Counted from the first letter of the stretch, positions 25,623 to 35,138 are shown. The stretch: 64,000 nucleotides of DNA from Natronospira elongata (GCF_034931365.1 NZ_JAYGII010000002.1:124001-188000); one strand, 5' to 3'. Notes: generated by a model not told the origin, from the sequence alone. A program made the numbers and translations.

Positions 25623-26114
25623 ATGGTCTGGGTCGATTACTTCATAGTCGCGCTTGTCATCATATCCGCATTGATCAGCCTCATGCGGGGCTTCGTCAAG
25701 GAAGCCATCTCCCTGGCCACCTGGATCATGGCTTTCTGGGTGTCCCTGACCTTCGTGGATACCCTGGATGCCATGCTGACGGGCACCATCGAGACGCCCA
25801 CCGTGCGCTTGCTGGTCGCCTTCGCTTCCCTGTTCATCGTGACCTTGATCATTGGAGCCATGATCAATCACTTCGTCAGTCTGGCGGTCAAGAAGACCGG
25901 CCTGAGTGGCACGGACCGCATGATTGGCGTGGTCTTCGGCACTGCCCGTGGTGTGCTGGTGGTAGGCGCACTGGTCCTGCTGGGCTTGGTAACGGAAGTC
26001 AATCGGGATCCCTGGTGGAATGAATCGGTATTCATCCCCTTGATGGAACCCATTGCCACCTGGATGGCGGGATTTCTGCCCGACAACCTGGTCCAGGACC
26101 TGGATCTGCTTTGA
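25623..26114 (+). CDS. cvpA: CvpA family membrane protein
   Basis: CvpA, 163 aa, a four-helix inner-membrane protein needed for colicin V production in E. coli and linked to envelope integrity. Helices are at about 5-22, 29-50, 63-85 and 103-122. The signature region SLMRGFVKEAISLATWI is present. It precedes purF by 43 nt, the classical cvpA-purF pair. Confidence 0.93.
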   Translation: MVWVDYFIVALVIISALISLMRGFVKEAISLATWIMAFWVSLTFVDTLDAMLTGTIETPTVRLLVAFASLFIVTLIIGAMINHFVSLAVKKTGLSGTDRMIGVVFGTARGVLVVGALVLLGLVTEVNRDPWWNESVFIPLMEPIATWMAGFLPDNLVQDLDLL

Positions 26115-26157
26115 GCGGCACACCCTTCTGAACATATCGTAAGTAGAGGAACTCGCC

Positions 26158-27669
26158 ATGTGTGGCATCGTGGGGCTGATGGGTACTTCCCCCGTCAATC
26201 AGGCAATCTATGAAGCCTTGACCGTCGTCCAGCATCGTGGTCAGGATGCGGCAGGCATCATGACCTGTGAAGGAGAGAGGCTGTTCCTGCGCAAGAGCAA
26301 TGGCCTGGTTCGGGATGTTTTCGAAACCCGGCACATGCTCCGGCTGCGAGGAAACCTGGGGATCGGTCACTGTCGTTATCCCACCGCCGGCAGTTCCAGC
26401 TCGGCGGAGGCTCAACCCCTCTATACCAACTCACCTTACGGGATTGCACTGGCCCATAATGGCAATCTCACCAATGCCACCGAGTTGCGGGATCTCCTGT
26501 ACCGGGAAGATCTGAGGCACCTGAATACCGACTCGGATTCCGAGATCCTCCTGAATGTCTTTGCCCATGAGCTGCAGCAGGGTGGCAAGCTGCAACTGAG
26601 TCCCGATGATATTTTTTCCGCGGTGAGCGCGGTTCATCGTCGCTGTCGTGGGGGCTATGCCGCGGTGGCCATGGTGACCGGTTATGGTCTGGTGGCTTTT
26701 CGCGATCCCTGGGGAATTCGTCCCCTTGTCTTTGGCTCTCGCGAGACCGAGCATGGGCGGGAGTACATGGTGGCCTCGGAGAGCGTGGCCCTGGATGTGC
26801 TGGGTTTCGAGCTTGAACGGGACCTGGCGCCGGGCGAAGGCATCCTCATCGACATGGATGGCAAGCTCCATTCCCGCCAGTGTGCCGAGAAGCCTACGAC
26901 CAATCCCTGCCTTTTCGAGTTTGTCTATTTCGCCCGCCCAGACTCCATTATCGACGATGTCTCGGTCTACAAGGCCCGTCTGCGCATGGGGGATACCCTG
27001 GCCGAGAAGATCAATCGGGAATGGCCCGATCACGATATCGATGTGGTCATCCCCATCCCTGACACCAGCCGTACCGCCGCACTGCAAGTGGCCTTCCAGT
27101 TGGGTGTGAAATATCGCGAAGGCTTCATGAAGAACCGCTATATCGGCCGAACCTTCATCATGCCCGGGCAACAGCAGCGCAAGAAGTCCGTGCGCCAGAA
27201 GCTCAATGCCATCGATCTGGAGTTCCGCGGCAAGAATGTTCTCCTCATCGATGACAGCATCGTGCGTGGGACAACCTCGCGTCAGATCATTCAGATGGCG
27301 CGAGATGCCGGGGCGAACAATGTCTATTTCGCCTCTGCCGCGCCGCCGGTCCGTTACCCAAATGTCTATGGCATCGACATGCCGGCGGCCAGCGAGCTGA
27401 TTGCCCATGAGCGCAATAATGCTGAGATTTGCGAATTGATCGGCGCCGATCGCTTGTTCTATCAGGAATTGCCGGATTTGCTGGAGGCCATCCGTCGAGG
27501 CAATCCGGCCATCAAGGGTTTCGATACCTCGGTCTTTGATGGCCAGTACGTCACCGGTGATGTGAGTCCGGACTATCTTTCCAGACTGGCGCAGGAGCGC
27601 TCCGATGGCGCCAAGCAGGAGCGTGAAGCCAATTACCCGGGCGTGATCGATCTGCATAACTCGAATTGA
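26158..27669 (+). CDS. purF: Amidophosphoribosyltransferase
   Basis: PurF, 503 aa, makes phosphoribosylamine from PRPP and glutamine, the first committed purine step. Cys2 is the N-terminal nucleophile (MCGIVGLMG, exposed after Met removal). The glutaminase domain includes HRGQDAAGI and HNGNLTNA; the PRPP loop is VLLIDDSIVRGTTSRQ. AGAGGA precedes the ATG. It is the last of the classical series started at truA. Confidence 0.97.
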   Translation: MCGIVGLMGTSPVNQAIYEALTVVQHRGQDAAGIMTCEGERLFLRKSNGLVRDVFETRHMLRLRGNLGIGHCRYPTAGSSSSAEAQPLYTNSPYGIALAHNGNLTNATELRDLLYREDLRHLNTDSDSEILLNVFAHELQQGGKLQLSPDDIFSAVSAVHRRCRGGYAAVAMVTGYGLVAFRDPWGIRPLVFGSRETEHGREYMVASESVALDVLGFELERDLAPGEGILIDMDGKLHSRQCAEKPTTNPCLFEFVYFARPDSIIDDVSVYKARLRMGDTLAEKINREWPDHDIDVVIPIPDTSRTAALQVAFQLGVKYREGFMKNRYIGRTFIMPGQQQRKKSVRQKLNAIDLEFRGKNVLLIDDSIVRGTTSRQIIQMARDAGANNVYFASAAPPVRYPNVYGIDMPAASELIAHERNNAEICELIGADRLFYQELPDLLEAIRRGNPAIKGFDTSVFDGQYVTGDVSPDYLSRLAQERSDGAKQEREANYPGVIDLHNSN

Positions 27670-27679
27670 AGATGCCGCC

Positions 27680-28894
27680 ATGACTGCAGGACACAAGGCA
27701 CCAAGAGATCTGCTGCTTCAGCTGTACCGGGAAGGTGTCGCCTGCATGAGCGGTCGTCGGCTGGTCCGAATGGCCCTGGAAAACGATCCGGAAGCACCGC
27801 CGACGCACTTGCTGGCAGTGGGAAAGGCATCCTTGTCCATGGCCGCCGGCGCTCTGGACTCCCTCTCCCGACCTCCCAGTCAGGCCCTGGTAATTCATCC
27901 CGATGATCAACCCGCCTCGGCCATGCCTTCCTGGGTTGAGTGCATTGCTGCTCAGCATCCCCTGCCCGGTGCGGGCAGTTTTCTTGCTGGCACTGCTGCC
28001 GAACGCTTCATTGATGAGCTGCCCACCGATGCCCGCCTGCTGGTGCTGATTTCCGGGGGCGGTTCCAGTCTGATGGCGGCGCCAAGAGACGGCGTCAGTG
28101 AAGAACAGTTGTTCTCCGTACACGAATGGTTGCTGGCGTCGGGATTGGATATCGTCGAAGTGAACCGGGTTCGCCAGGCCATTTCCCGGATCAAGGGCGG
28201 GGGACTGGCTCGTCGTCTGGGTGAGCGTGACGCCCGCGTGCTTTGTATTGCCGACATACCGCCGGGCATGGATGCGGCCCTGGCCTCCGGGCCATTCCTG
28301 CCACCGTTGGAGGGGGCACTGCCTCTGCTGCCTGACTGGGTCAGTATTCTCACTGCTCCTGTAAATCCATCTGGCGTGCCCCGAATCCCCCACCATCTGC
28401 TCGCCGATGCGGCCATATTTCGTGAAACCGTGGCCGATCTGGCCGGCCAGCAATCCTTGCCGGTGGCAGCATCACCCCGCTGGCTGGAAGGGGATGCCGC
28501 CGATGTGGGGCGGGAGTTGGCCGAAGCAATCCTTGCATCCGAGCCCGGTATATTCATCTGGACGGGGGAAACCACGGTGGAATTGCCCGCCACGCCCGGG
28601 CGGGGTGGCCGCTGCCAGCAGTTGGCCCTGGCGGCGGCGGATCGCATTGCCGGCGAGGACGGTTGCTACCTGCTGGCCTGTGGCAGTGACGGTCTTGATG
28701 GTCCGGAGGGTGATGCCGGGGCCGTTGTGGACGGCGGCACTGTGGCACGCGGAATGGAAGCCGGCTTGAGTATGGAGGATGCCTTGGATTACGCGGATGC
28801 CGGCCGGTTCCTGGCTGCCAGCGGGGACCTGGTGGACACCGGTCCCACCGGTACCAATGTCAATGATCTGATAATCGGTTTACGGACTCAGTAA
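27680..28894 (+). CDS. Glycerate 2-kinase, DUF4147/MOFRL type
   Basis: Glycerate kinase of the GckA/TtuD family, 404 aa, phosphorylating D-glycerate to 2-phosphoglycerate. The N-terminal DUF4147 domain shows HLLAVGKASLSMA and LVLISGGGSSLMAAP; the C-terminal MOFRL domain shows LLACGSDGLDGPEGDAGAVVDGG. It starts 10 nt after purF and overlaps miaE by 1 nt, so it belongs to this transcript. A role in glycine/serine or glyoxylate salvage is inferred from the family. Confidence 0.85.
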   Translation: MTAGHKAPRDLLLQLYREGVACMSGRRLVRMALENDPEAPPTHLLAVGKASLSMAAGALDSLSRPPSQALVIHPDDQPASAMPSWVECIAAQHPLPGAGSFLAGTAAERFIDELPTDARLLVLISGGGSSLMAAPRDGVSEEQLFSVHEWLLASGLDIVEVNRVRQAISRIKGGGLARRLGERDARVLCIADIPPGMDAALASGPFLPPLEGALPLLPDWVSILTAPVNPSGVPRIPHHLLADAAIFRETVADLAGQQSLPVAASPRWLEGDAADVGRELAEAILASEPGIFIWTGETTVELPATPGRGGRCQQLALAAADRIAGEDGCYLLACGSDGLDGPEGDAGAVVDGGTVARGMEAGLSMEDALDYADAGRFLAASGDLVDTGPTGTNVNDLIIGLRTQ

Positions 28895-29544
28895 TGGCTC
28901 GCGAAGTTGATCCATCCCTCACCGAGGGCATACGGGAATTTCTGCCTTGCCCGACACCGGACGCCTGGGTGGCCGAGGCCCTGAAGCAGGAAGAAACCCT
29001 GCTGATCGATCATGCCCATTGCGAACGCAAGGCCGCGGCCACCGCCATGAAGCTCATGCATGACCATGCCGAGTGGGATGAGCTGCAGGACAAGATGTCT
29101 CGTCTGGCCCGTGAGGAGCTACGGCACTTCGAGCAGGTGTTGGCCATCATTCGTCGGCGTGGCTACCGCTATCGTCGCATTGCCCCGTCTCGTTATGCTG
29201 CGGGCTTGCGGGAGGGCGTGCGCGCCGGTGCTCGGGAGAAGCTGGTGGATCTGCTCGTCTGTGGGGCCTTCATTGAAGCCCGCTCCTGTGAGCGGTTCGA
29301 ACGTCTGGCACCGGAGCTGGATGAAGAGATCGGCGGTTTCTATTATCGCCTGTTGCGGTCCGAGGCTCGGCACTTCAGGGACTATCTCCATTTGGCGGAA
29401 CAGTTCAACCAGGCACCGGTGGACGATCGGGTTGTGGCGTTTGCCGAACTTGAAGCTCAGCTCATCACCCGGCCTGACTCTCAGTTCCGCTTCCATTCCG
29501 GGCCACCCCGGCCCGTTCAGGACTGCCGCCCGGCGCTACCGTGA
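28894..29544 (+). CDS. miaE: tRNA-(ms2io6A37) hydroxylase MiaE
   Basis: MiaE, 216 aa, a diiron monooxygenase that hydroxylates the isopentenyl group of ms2i6A37 in tRNAs reading UNN codons. The ferritin-like ligands are visible: Glu in LLIDHAHCERKAA, Glu and His in AREELRHFEQV, Glu in CGAFIEARSCERFE, and Glu/His in RSEARHFRDYL. The ATG overlaps the glycerate kinase stop. Its tail overlaps the convergent lpxH by 9 nt. MiaE needs oxygen, so an aerobic or microaerobic host is implied. Confidence 0.92.
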   Translation: MAREVDPSLTEGIREFLPCPTPDAWVAEALKQEETLLIDHAHCERKAAATAMKLMHDHAEWDELQDKMSRLAREELRHFEQVLAIIRRRGYRYRRIAPSRYAAGLREGVRAGAREKLVDLLVCGAFIEARSCERFERLAPELDEEIGGFYYRLLRSEARHFRDYLHLAEQFNQAPVDDRVVAFAELEAQLITRPDSQFRFHSGPPRPVQDCRPALP

Positions 29545-30270
29545 CTCAAGCGGGATCGTTTGAAGGTCGTACTGGCCGTCGCTGACACGCAGGACGCTGC
29601 CCTGTTCGTACCAGTCCCCGAGCACGATGCGCTGGGCGGGTTGGCCGTCAACTTCGATGTCGTGGATGGCAGGCCGATGGGTATGACCATGAATGAAGCG
29701 GCGGACACCGGCCTCCTTCATGGCTTCCTCGACGGCCTGCTTGTTCACATCCATGATTTCCATGGACTTTTCCTGGCCTCGGGCCATGCTCTCCGCTCTT
29801 GCACGCTTGGCGAATTCGATCCGTTCCGCTACCGGCTTGGATAGAAAATCCTGTTGCCAGGCCTCGCTGCGTACCAGCTCCTGGAACGCCATGTAGTCGT
29901 GATCATCCACGCACAGTGAATCGCCGTGCATGAGGAGTACCGGCTCGCCATGCAGATCAATGACGGTGGGGTCAGGCAGAATCTCGAAGCCACTGGCCCG
30001 GGCAAAGTCGTCGCCCACCAGAAAGTCCCGATTGCCTCGCATGAAATAACAGGGCACCCCGCTGTCGCTCAGGGCCTTCATGCCGGCCACCACTTCCTGA
30101 TCGTGGGGGGGCATGGCATCGTCACCGATCCAGGCCTCGAAGAGGTCGCCGAGGATGTACAGCGATTCGGCTTCGCGAGCCTCCCCGTCGAGAAAATCCA
30201 GAAACAGTCCAGTGATTTCCGGGCGCGAGGGAAACAGATGCAGATCGGAGATGAACAGGGTGCTAGCCAT
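29536..30270 (-). CDS. lpxH: UDP-2,3-diacylglucosamine diphosphatase LpxH
   Basis: LpxH, 244 aa, a Mn-dependent calcineurin-like phosphoesterase that makes lipid X in lipid A synthesis. The metal motifs are FISDLHLFPSRPE, ILGDLFEAWIGDD, RGNRDFLVG, MHGDSLCVDD and IHGHTHRP. It lies 5 nt after the PPIase gene, on the minus strand, and converges on miaE with overlapping stops. Confidence 0.95.
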   Translation of the reverse strand: MASTLFISDLHLFPSRPEITGLFLDFLDGEAREAESLYILGDLFEAWIGDDAMPPHDQEVVAGMKALSDSGVPCYFMRGNRDFLVGDDFARASGFEILPDPTVIDLHGEPVLLMHGDSLCVDDHDYMAFQELVRSEAWQQDFLSKPVAERIEFAKRARAESMARGQEKSMEIMDVNKQAVEEAMKEAGVRRFIHGHTHRPAIHDIEVDGQPAQRIVLGDWYEQGSVLRVSDGQYDLQTIPLESR

Positions 30271-30275
30271 CGTTT

Positions 30276-30896
30276 TCAGTCTTCCTCGTCGGATGCGTTA
30301 TTTCTGTCCTGCAGCCAGGCCTCGGCCTCCTCGTAGCTCATGGGGCGAGCCCGGCGAATACGGACATCTTCCTCGGGCACATCACTGCTCAGATGTGCTC
30401 GGCCACCAGTGGGCAGGCCGGCAATCTCATCGGCCACCGACATCCCGGCCCGAACCCGACCGAATACCGCATAGCCCCAGCGGGTTGAACGTGGGTCCAG
30501 GCGGCTGTTGTCGGACAGGTTGATATAGAACTGGGCGCTGCCGGAATGGGGATCGGAGCCCCGTGCCAGGGCCACGGTCCCCCGCTCATTGCTCAAACCA
30601 TTGCCGGATTCATTGGGAATCTGTTCCTCGCTGCGACGTTCCTCCATGTCCGGGTCATAGCCGCCGGTCTGAATCACGAAATCTTCTATGACCCGGTGGA
30701 AGATCAGGCCATCGTAGTGACCGGCCTCCGCCAGGCTCATCACATTTTCCGCGGTCAGCGGCGCGCGGGCGAAGTTGAGCTGGATCAGAATCTCACCACG
30801 ATCGGTGTCCAGCAGCAGATGGTCGTTGAAGGCCACCGCCCGGGTCGGCAGTAGCAAGGCCAGGCCGATCACGATCAGCAACAGCTTGACGGGCAT
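30276..30896 (-). CDS. Periplasmic cyclophilin-type peptidyl-prolyl isomerase
   Basis: A 206-aa cyclophilin with an N-terminal signal peptide (MPVKLLLIVIGLALLLP, cleavage near AVA-F), so of the exported PpiA type. Core motifs are FHRVIEDFVIQTGGYDP, LSNERGTVALARGSDPHSGSAQFYINL and the YAVFGRVRAGMSVADEI stretch. GGAGGAG lies 4 nt before the ATG at 30896, which rules out the longer upstream frame. Organised as an operon with lpxH. In E. coli the ppi gene near cysS/lpxH is the cytoplasmic ppiB; this copy is exported. Confidence 0.9.
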   Translation of the reverse strand: MPVKLLLIVIGLALLLPTRAVAFNDHLLLDTDRGEILIQLNFARAPLTAENVMSLAEAGHYDGLIFHRVIEDFVIQTGGYDPDMEERRSEEQIPNESGNGLSNERGTVALARGSDPHSGSAQFYINLSDNSRLDPRSTRWGYAVFGRVRAGMSVADEIAGLPTGGRAHLSSDVPEEDVRIRRARPMSYEEAEAWLQDRNNASDEED

Positions 30897-31012
30897 CTTC
30901 TCCTCCGATGGCAATTGCGAGGCCCCACATTCTAGCGGTTCTGGTCGCAAATTGAGCAATCCACCACCGACCGCTTTGTCCGCACCGGCCGTATCGGCTA
31001 TGATGCCCCGCC

Positions 31013-32440
31013 ATGAGCGACACAGCCCCCAACACGACCGTTACCCGCTTCGCCCCGAGCCCGACCGGCCATATTCACGTCGGCAACGCCCGGACCGCCC
31101 TGTTCAATGCCCTGTTCAGTCGAGGCCGCAGCGGGCAATTCATGCTTCGGGTGGAGGATACCGATCCGGAGCGCTCCCGCGATGAGTTTCTCCAATCCCT
31201 GATGGAGGATCTGCGCTGGCTGGGCCTGAATTGGCAGCTGGGGCACGAGGCGGGCGGTGACGCCGGTCCCTACCGTCAGTCCCAGCGTCAGTATATCTAC
31301 GAAGATTACTTCCAGCGTCTTCAGGCGGCGGGCCACAGCTATCCCTGCTTCTGCAGCCGGGAGCGCCTGGAGCGTTTGCGTGCCGCTCAGCGTGCCTCGG
31401 GGCAGCCGCCGCGCTATGACGGGGCCTGCGCGGGTTTGTCCGAGGCTGAGGCGCGCGGCAAACTGGAAGCGGGTGAGCCGGCCACCTGGCGGTTCCGGGT
31501 CAAGGCGTATGAGACGGTGTCGTTCGAGGATTTTGTTCGCGGCCCGCAGCAGTTTCGGACCGATGAGATCGGGGATTTCGTGATTCGCCGCACGGATGGG
31601 ACTCCGGCCTTCTTTTTCAGCAACGCCGTCGATGACGCCCTGATGGGCGTCACCCATGTCATGCGGGGTGAGGATCATCTCACCAACACGCCCCGGCAGT
31701 TGATGCTGCTCAAGGCCCTGGACCTGCTCACCCCCGAGTACGGCCATTTGCCCCTGATTGCCGACAGCGACGGCGGCCCTCTGTCCAAGCGGGCTGGCAG
31801 CCTCGGCATTCGCCAGTTCCGGGACGAGGGCTATCTGCCTCTGGCGCTGCTCAACTACATGGCTCGCCTGGGTCATCGCTATGACGACGAAGAACGGCTT
31901 CGGAGCCTGGATGAGCTGGCGGCGGATTTTGATCCAGGGCGGATCGGCAAGGCACCGGCGCGTTACGACGCCGGGCAACTGCTCTATTGGCAGAAACAGG
32001 CGGTGGCTCGCCTGAATGGAGAAGAAGCCTGGCAATGGATGGCCGCTGCCGTGGCCGACGCGGTACCGCCGGGCAAGGCGCGGGCCTTCGCCGAATTGAT
32101 CAGGCCCAATTGTGTCTTCCCGCGTGACGCCCGCGACTGGGCCCACCGGCTCTTTGATGATCTTGACCCCATGCCGGCTGAGGCCGTGAGCGTTATCGAG
32201 GAGAGCGGGCGCGAATTTTTCGAATCGGCACTGGATGCTCTGGAGTCGGCGGGAACTGACTACCAGTCCTGGGTGGATCGCATTCGCCAGCTCACCGGTG
32301 CCAAGGGCAAGAAACTCTTCCTGCCCTTGCGCGCGGCACTTACCGGGTCGCGTTCCGGTCCAGACCTGGACGGCGTCCTTCGCCTTATCGGCCAGCACGA
32401 GGCCGCCCGGCGGCTTGAACGATGTACCCGTCTCGCCTGA
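31013..32440 (+). CDS. gltX: Glutamate--tRNA ligase
   Basis: GltX, 475 aa. The class I HIGH motif is TGHIHVGNARTALFN near the N-terminus, and the KMSKS-type loop reads PLSKRAGSLG. A CFCS cysteine pair and the following cysteine suggest the zinc-binding region seen in E. coli. It charges tRNA-Glu in translation and tetrapyrrole synthesis. It is divergent from the PPIase/lpxH pair and is followed by cysS after 52 nt. Confidence 0.95.
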   Translation: MSDTAPNTTVTRFAPSPTGHIHVGNARTALFNALFSRGRSGQFMLRVEDTDPERSRDEFLQSLMEDLRWLGLNWQLGHEAGGDAGPYRQSQRQYIYEDYFQRLQAAGHSYPCFCSRERLERLRAAQRASGQPPRYDGACAGLSEAEARGKLEAGEPATWRFRVKAYETVSFEDFVRGPQQFRTDEIGDFVIRRTDGTPAFFFSNAVDDALMGVTHVMRGEDHLTNTPRQLMLLKALDLLTPEYGHLPLIADSDGGPLSKRAGSLGIRQFRDEGYLPLALLNYMARLGHRYDDEERLRSLDELAADFDPGRIGKAPARYDAGQLLYWQKQAVARLNGEEAWQWMAAAVADAVPPGKARAFAELIRPNCVFPRDARDWAHRLFDDLDPMPAEAVSVIEESGREFFESALDALESAGTDYQSWVDRIRQLTGAKGKKLFLPLRAALTGSRSGPDLDGVLRLIGQHEAARRLERCTRLA

Positions 32441-32492
32441 ACGACCCAGGCAACGATGGGACCATCCGAAAACCGATAAGGGCGATGCAGCC

Positions 32493-33878
32493 ATGCTCAA
32501 GATCTACAATTCACTGACCCGCCAGAAAGAAAACTTTCAGCCCATTGAAGACGGCCGTGTACGCATGTACGTCTGCGGCATGACCGTGTACGACTACTGC
32601 CATCTTGGCCATGCCCGGGTGTTGGTGGTCTTCGATGTGGTGGCCCGGTATTTCCGCCACCAGGGCTATGAATTGACCTATGTCCGCAATATCACCGATA
32701 TCGACGACAAGATCATCCAGCGGGCCGCCGAGAACGGCGAGGCCATGGGCGACCTGACCGAGCGCTTCATTCATGCCATGCACGAAGACGAAGCCGCCCT
32801 TGGCGTCAATCGTCCCGATCACGAGCCGCGAGCCACCGAAAACCTGGACGGCATTATCGAAATGATCCAGACCCTGGAAGAAAAAGGCTATGCCTATCAG
32901 GGTGAGAATGGCGATGTCTTTTACGCCGTCAGTCGCTTCCAGGACTATGGCCGCTTGTCGGGCAAGCGAACCGAAGACCTGCGATCAGGCGCCCGGGTTG
33001 CGGTGGAAGAAGCCAAGCGCGATCCCCTGGATTTCGTGCTCTGGAAGAAGGCCAAGCCGGGAGAGCCCAGCTGGCCCAGCCCCTGGGGTGATGGACGACC
33101 CGGTTGGCATATCGAGTGCTCGGCCATGTCCAGAGCCCACCTGGGCAAGCATTTCGACATCCACGGCGGAGGCATGGACCTGAAGTTCCCCCACCATGAG
33201 AACGAGATTGCCCAGTCCTGCGCTGCCAATGATTCCCCTTTCGTCAATTATTGGATGCACAACGGCTTCGTCCAGATTGACGAGGAAAAGATGTCGAAAT
33301 CCCTGGGCAACTTCTTCACGGTTCGTGAAGTGCTCAAGGTCTATGCCCCGGAAGTGGTTCGCATGTTCATGCTGAACAGCCACTATCGCAGCCCCCTCAA
33401 TTACTCCACCGAGAATCTGGACACCGCCCGGGCCGGCCTGGAACGCTTCTATACCGTGCTGCGGGAAGTGAAGCCGGGAAGTGCGCCTTCGCAATCGAGT
33501 TACCGCGATCGATTCAGCGAGGCCATGAATGATGACTTCAACACGCCTGAAGCATTGGCGGTGCTGTTTGATCTGGCGCGGGAAGTGAACCGTTTGCGGG
33601 ATTCCGGTGAGCTGGATCAGGCCAGTAGCCATGCGGGCTTGCTGTTGGAGCTTGGGGGCGTGCTGGGGATTCTTCAGGACGATGCCGAGAGCTTCTTGCA
33701 AGGTGGCGGTGGCGCAGAAGGGCTCGACGCGGCCACGGTCGAGGCCATGATCGAGCAACGCAAGCAGGCCCGCAAGGAGCGCGACTTCGCCGAGGCAGAC
33801 CGCATCCGTGACGAGCTTCAGGCCCAGGGCATTGTCCTGGAAGACGGGCCGGAAGGCACGAAGTGGAAGCGGGGCTGA
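32493..33878 (+). CDS. cysS: Cysteine--tRNA ligase
   Basis: CysS, 461 aa, the usual length. HIGH region: YVCGMTVYDYCHLGHAR; KMSKS region: KMSKSLGNFFTV; zinc ligands lie in YVCGMTV and the CSAMSRAHLGKHFDIHGGGMD segment. The true start is ATG 32493 (MLKIYNSLTRQ); the longer open frame runs through gltX and is not coding. A conserved adenylation motif GWHIECSAM is seen. It is followed by folD on the opposite strand. Confidence 0.96.
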   Translation: MLKIYNSLTRQKENFQPIEDGRVRMYVCGMTVYDYCHLGHARVLVVFDVVARYFRHQGYELTYVRNITDIDDKIIQRAAENGEAMGDLTERFIHAMHEDEAALGVNRPDHEPRATENLDGIIEMIQTLEEKGYAYQGENGDVFYAVSRFQDYGRLSGKRTEDLRSGARVAVEEAKRDPLDFVLWKKAKPGEPSWPSPWGDGRPGWHIECSAMSRAHLGKHFDIHGGGMDLKFPHHENEIAQSCAANDSPFVNYWMHNGFVQIDEEKMSKSLGNFFTVREVLKVYAPEVVRMFMLNSHYRSPLNYSTENLDTARAGLERFYTVLREVKPGSAPSQSSYRDRFSEAMNDDFNTPEALAVLFDLAREVNRLRDSGELDQASSHAGLLLELGGVLGILQDDAESFLQGGGGAEGLDAATVEAMIEQRKQARKERDFAEADRIRDELQAQGIVLEDGPEGTKWKRG

Positions 33879-33894
33879 ACGGCGGGCAGGCTAT

Positions 33895-34749
33895 TCAGCC
33901 GTCGTGATGGCGGGCGGCGTCCAGGGTGTTCTGCAGCAACATGGCCCGGGTCATGGGGCCCACGCCGCCGGGGACTGGGGTAATCCAGGCCGCGCGTTCC
34001 CGGGCCACGTCGAACTCCACGTCACCCACCAGGCGGCCGTCGTCCATGCGGTTGATGCCCACGTCAATGACCGTGGCACCTTCCTTGATCCACTCGCCTT
34101 TGACCAGGCCGGGTTTGCCCACACCCACGACTACCAGGTCCGCCTGACGCACATGGGCCTCGGTGTCACGGGTGAAGCGATGGCAGACGGTAACGGTGGC
34201 GCCGGCCAGTAGCAGCTCCAGGGCCATGGGCCGTCCAACGATATTGGACGCACCCACCACCACCGCATCCCTTTCCTTGAACGGTTCACCGATGGATTCC
34301 AGCAGGCGGATCACGCCAAAGGGAGTGCAGGGTCGCAGGGCAGGGATGCGCTGAACCAGCCGACCGATATTGTAGGGATGGAAGCCATCCACATCCTTGT
34401 CCGGGCGAATGCGCTCGATCACCCGAGTGCTGTCCACATGGCGGGGTAGGGGAAGCTGGACCAGGATGCCGTCCACACTGGGGTCGGCATTGTATTCGTC
34501 GATATGGTGGAGTACTTCGGCTTCGGTGGTGGAGAAGGGCAGTTCCAGCACCTGAGACTCGATGCCGACCTGCTCACAGTCATTCCGCTTGTGCCCCACA
34601 TAGACTTTCGAGGCGGGGTCATCGCCTACCAGGATCACCGCCAAGCCCGGCCGTCGAAGACCGCGCCGGGTGCGCTGGTCCACACCCCGCTTGATGTCAT
34701 CCCGAATGCGGGCCGCGAAACCCTTGCCGTCGATCAATTCTGCTGCCAT
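33895..34749 (-). CDS. folD: Bifunctional methylene-THF dehydrogenase / cyclohydrolase FolD
   Basis: FolD, 284 aa, interconverts methylene-, methenyl- and formyl-tetrahydrofolate. Signatures: YVGHKRNDCEQVGIES with the catalytic lysine, VDGILVQLPLPRHVD, and the NADP loop VVVGASNIVGRPMALELL. The start at 34749 (MAAELIDGKGF) matches the family; the upstream open frame is intergenic. It converges with cysS and is divergent from the tRNA operon promoter. Confidence 0.96.
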   Translation of the reverse strand: MAAELIDGKGFAARIRDDIKRGVDQRTRRGLRRPGLAVILVGDDPASKVYVGHKRNDCEQVGIESQVLELPFSTTEAEVLHHIDEYNADPSVDGILVQLPLPRHVDSTRVIERIRPDKDVDGFHPYNIGRLVQRIPALRPCTPFGVIRLLESIGEPFKERDAVVVGASNIVGRPMALELLLAGATVTVCHRFTRDTEAHVRQADLVVVGVGKPGLVKGEWIKEGATVIDVGINRMDDGRLVGDVEFDVARERAAWITPVPGGVGPMTRAMLLQNTLDAARHHDG

Positions 34750-34845
34750 GGCGATTCCGGTAATCTGATGAGCCGGGACACCCCGCGGTCCCGGAAAAGG
34801 GCGCTGATTGTCGCATAAAGCCCGCCTCGGGAACAGCGAGGGCAA

Positions 34846-34874
34846 TTGACGCTGCCCCGCTCAGGCAGTATCAT
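34846..34874 (+). promoter_or_regulatory. Sigma-70 promoter of the tRNA operon
   Basis: TTGACG (34846-34851), 17-nt spacer, TATCAT (34869-34874), followed by a G+C-rich discriminator typical of stable-RNA promoters. Transcription would start near 34881, 258 nt ahead of the intact tRNA-Pro, so the truncated tRNA-Pro copy is in the leader. The rest of the 34750-35138 stretch contains only the truncated tRNA and hairpins. Confidence 0.75.
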
Positions 34875-34922
34875 TCGCCGTCTGCCGGGTTGGGCCCTGA
34901 CAAGGGGCCTCAGCAGCTCGGC

Positions 34923-34961
34923 GCGGGGCATAGCGCAGCCTGGTAGCGCGCCTGCTTTGGG
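34923..34961 (+). pseudogene. Truncated tRNA-Pro (5' half only)
   Basis: 39 nt identical to 35138-35176, the acceptor 5' strand, D arm and anticodon stem/loop start of tRNA-Pro(TGG), breaking off inside the anticodon loop. It lacks the T arm and 3' acceptor. It lies inside the predicted leader of the tRNA operon, 215 nt upstream of the intact gene. Confidence 0.9.
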
Positions 34962-34965
34962 GTGA

Positions 34966-35003
34966 GGACCGACCGTTTGTCCGGTGGACAAACGCAGCGG
35001 TCC
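34966..35003 (+). other. Leader hairpin between tRNA-Pro half and tRNA-Pro
   Basis: A two-part inverted repeat: GGACC/GGTCC (34966-34970, 34999-35003) enclosing a 9-bp stem CGTTTGTCC/GGACAAACG (34974-34982, 34986-34994) with loop GGT. It follows directly after the truncated tRNA-Pro and may be a processing or pausing structure. Confidence 0.6.
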
Positions 35004-35138
35004 GAACGGCGCCGGCAGGACAGCCGGCGACCGGGTTGGCAGGCGAGGCAGGAGCCGAGCCGCCAACAGGCCTGCGAGCGAAGCAGGCGCTTGATGTTGA
35101 GTTTGCCGGAAACGTTGATTACGGCACGGCAGGAATTG

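Noticed and set aside
34923..34999. A second functional tRNA-Pro
   Set aside because: Only the 5' half is present; the T arm and 3' acceptor are missing and the sequence diverges in the anticodon loop.
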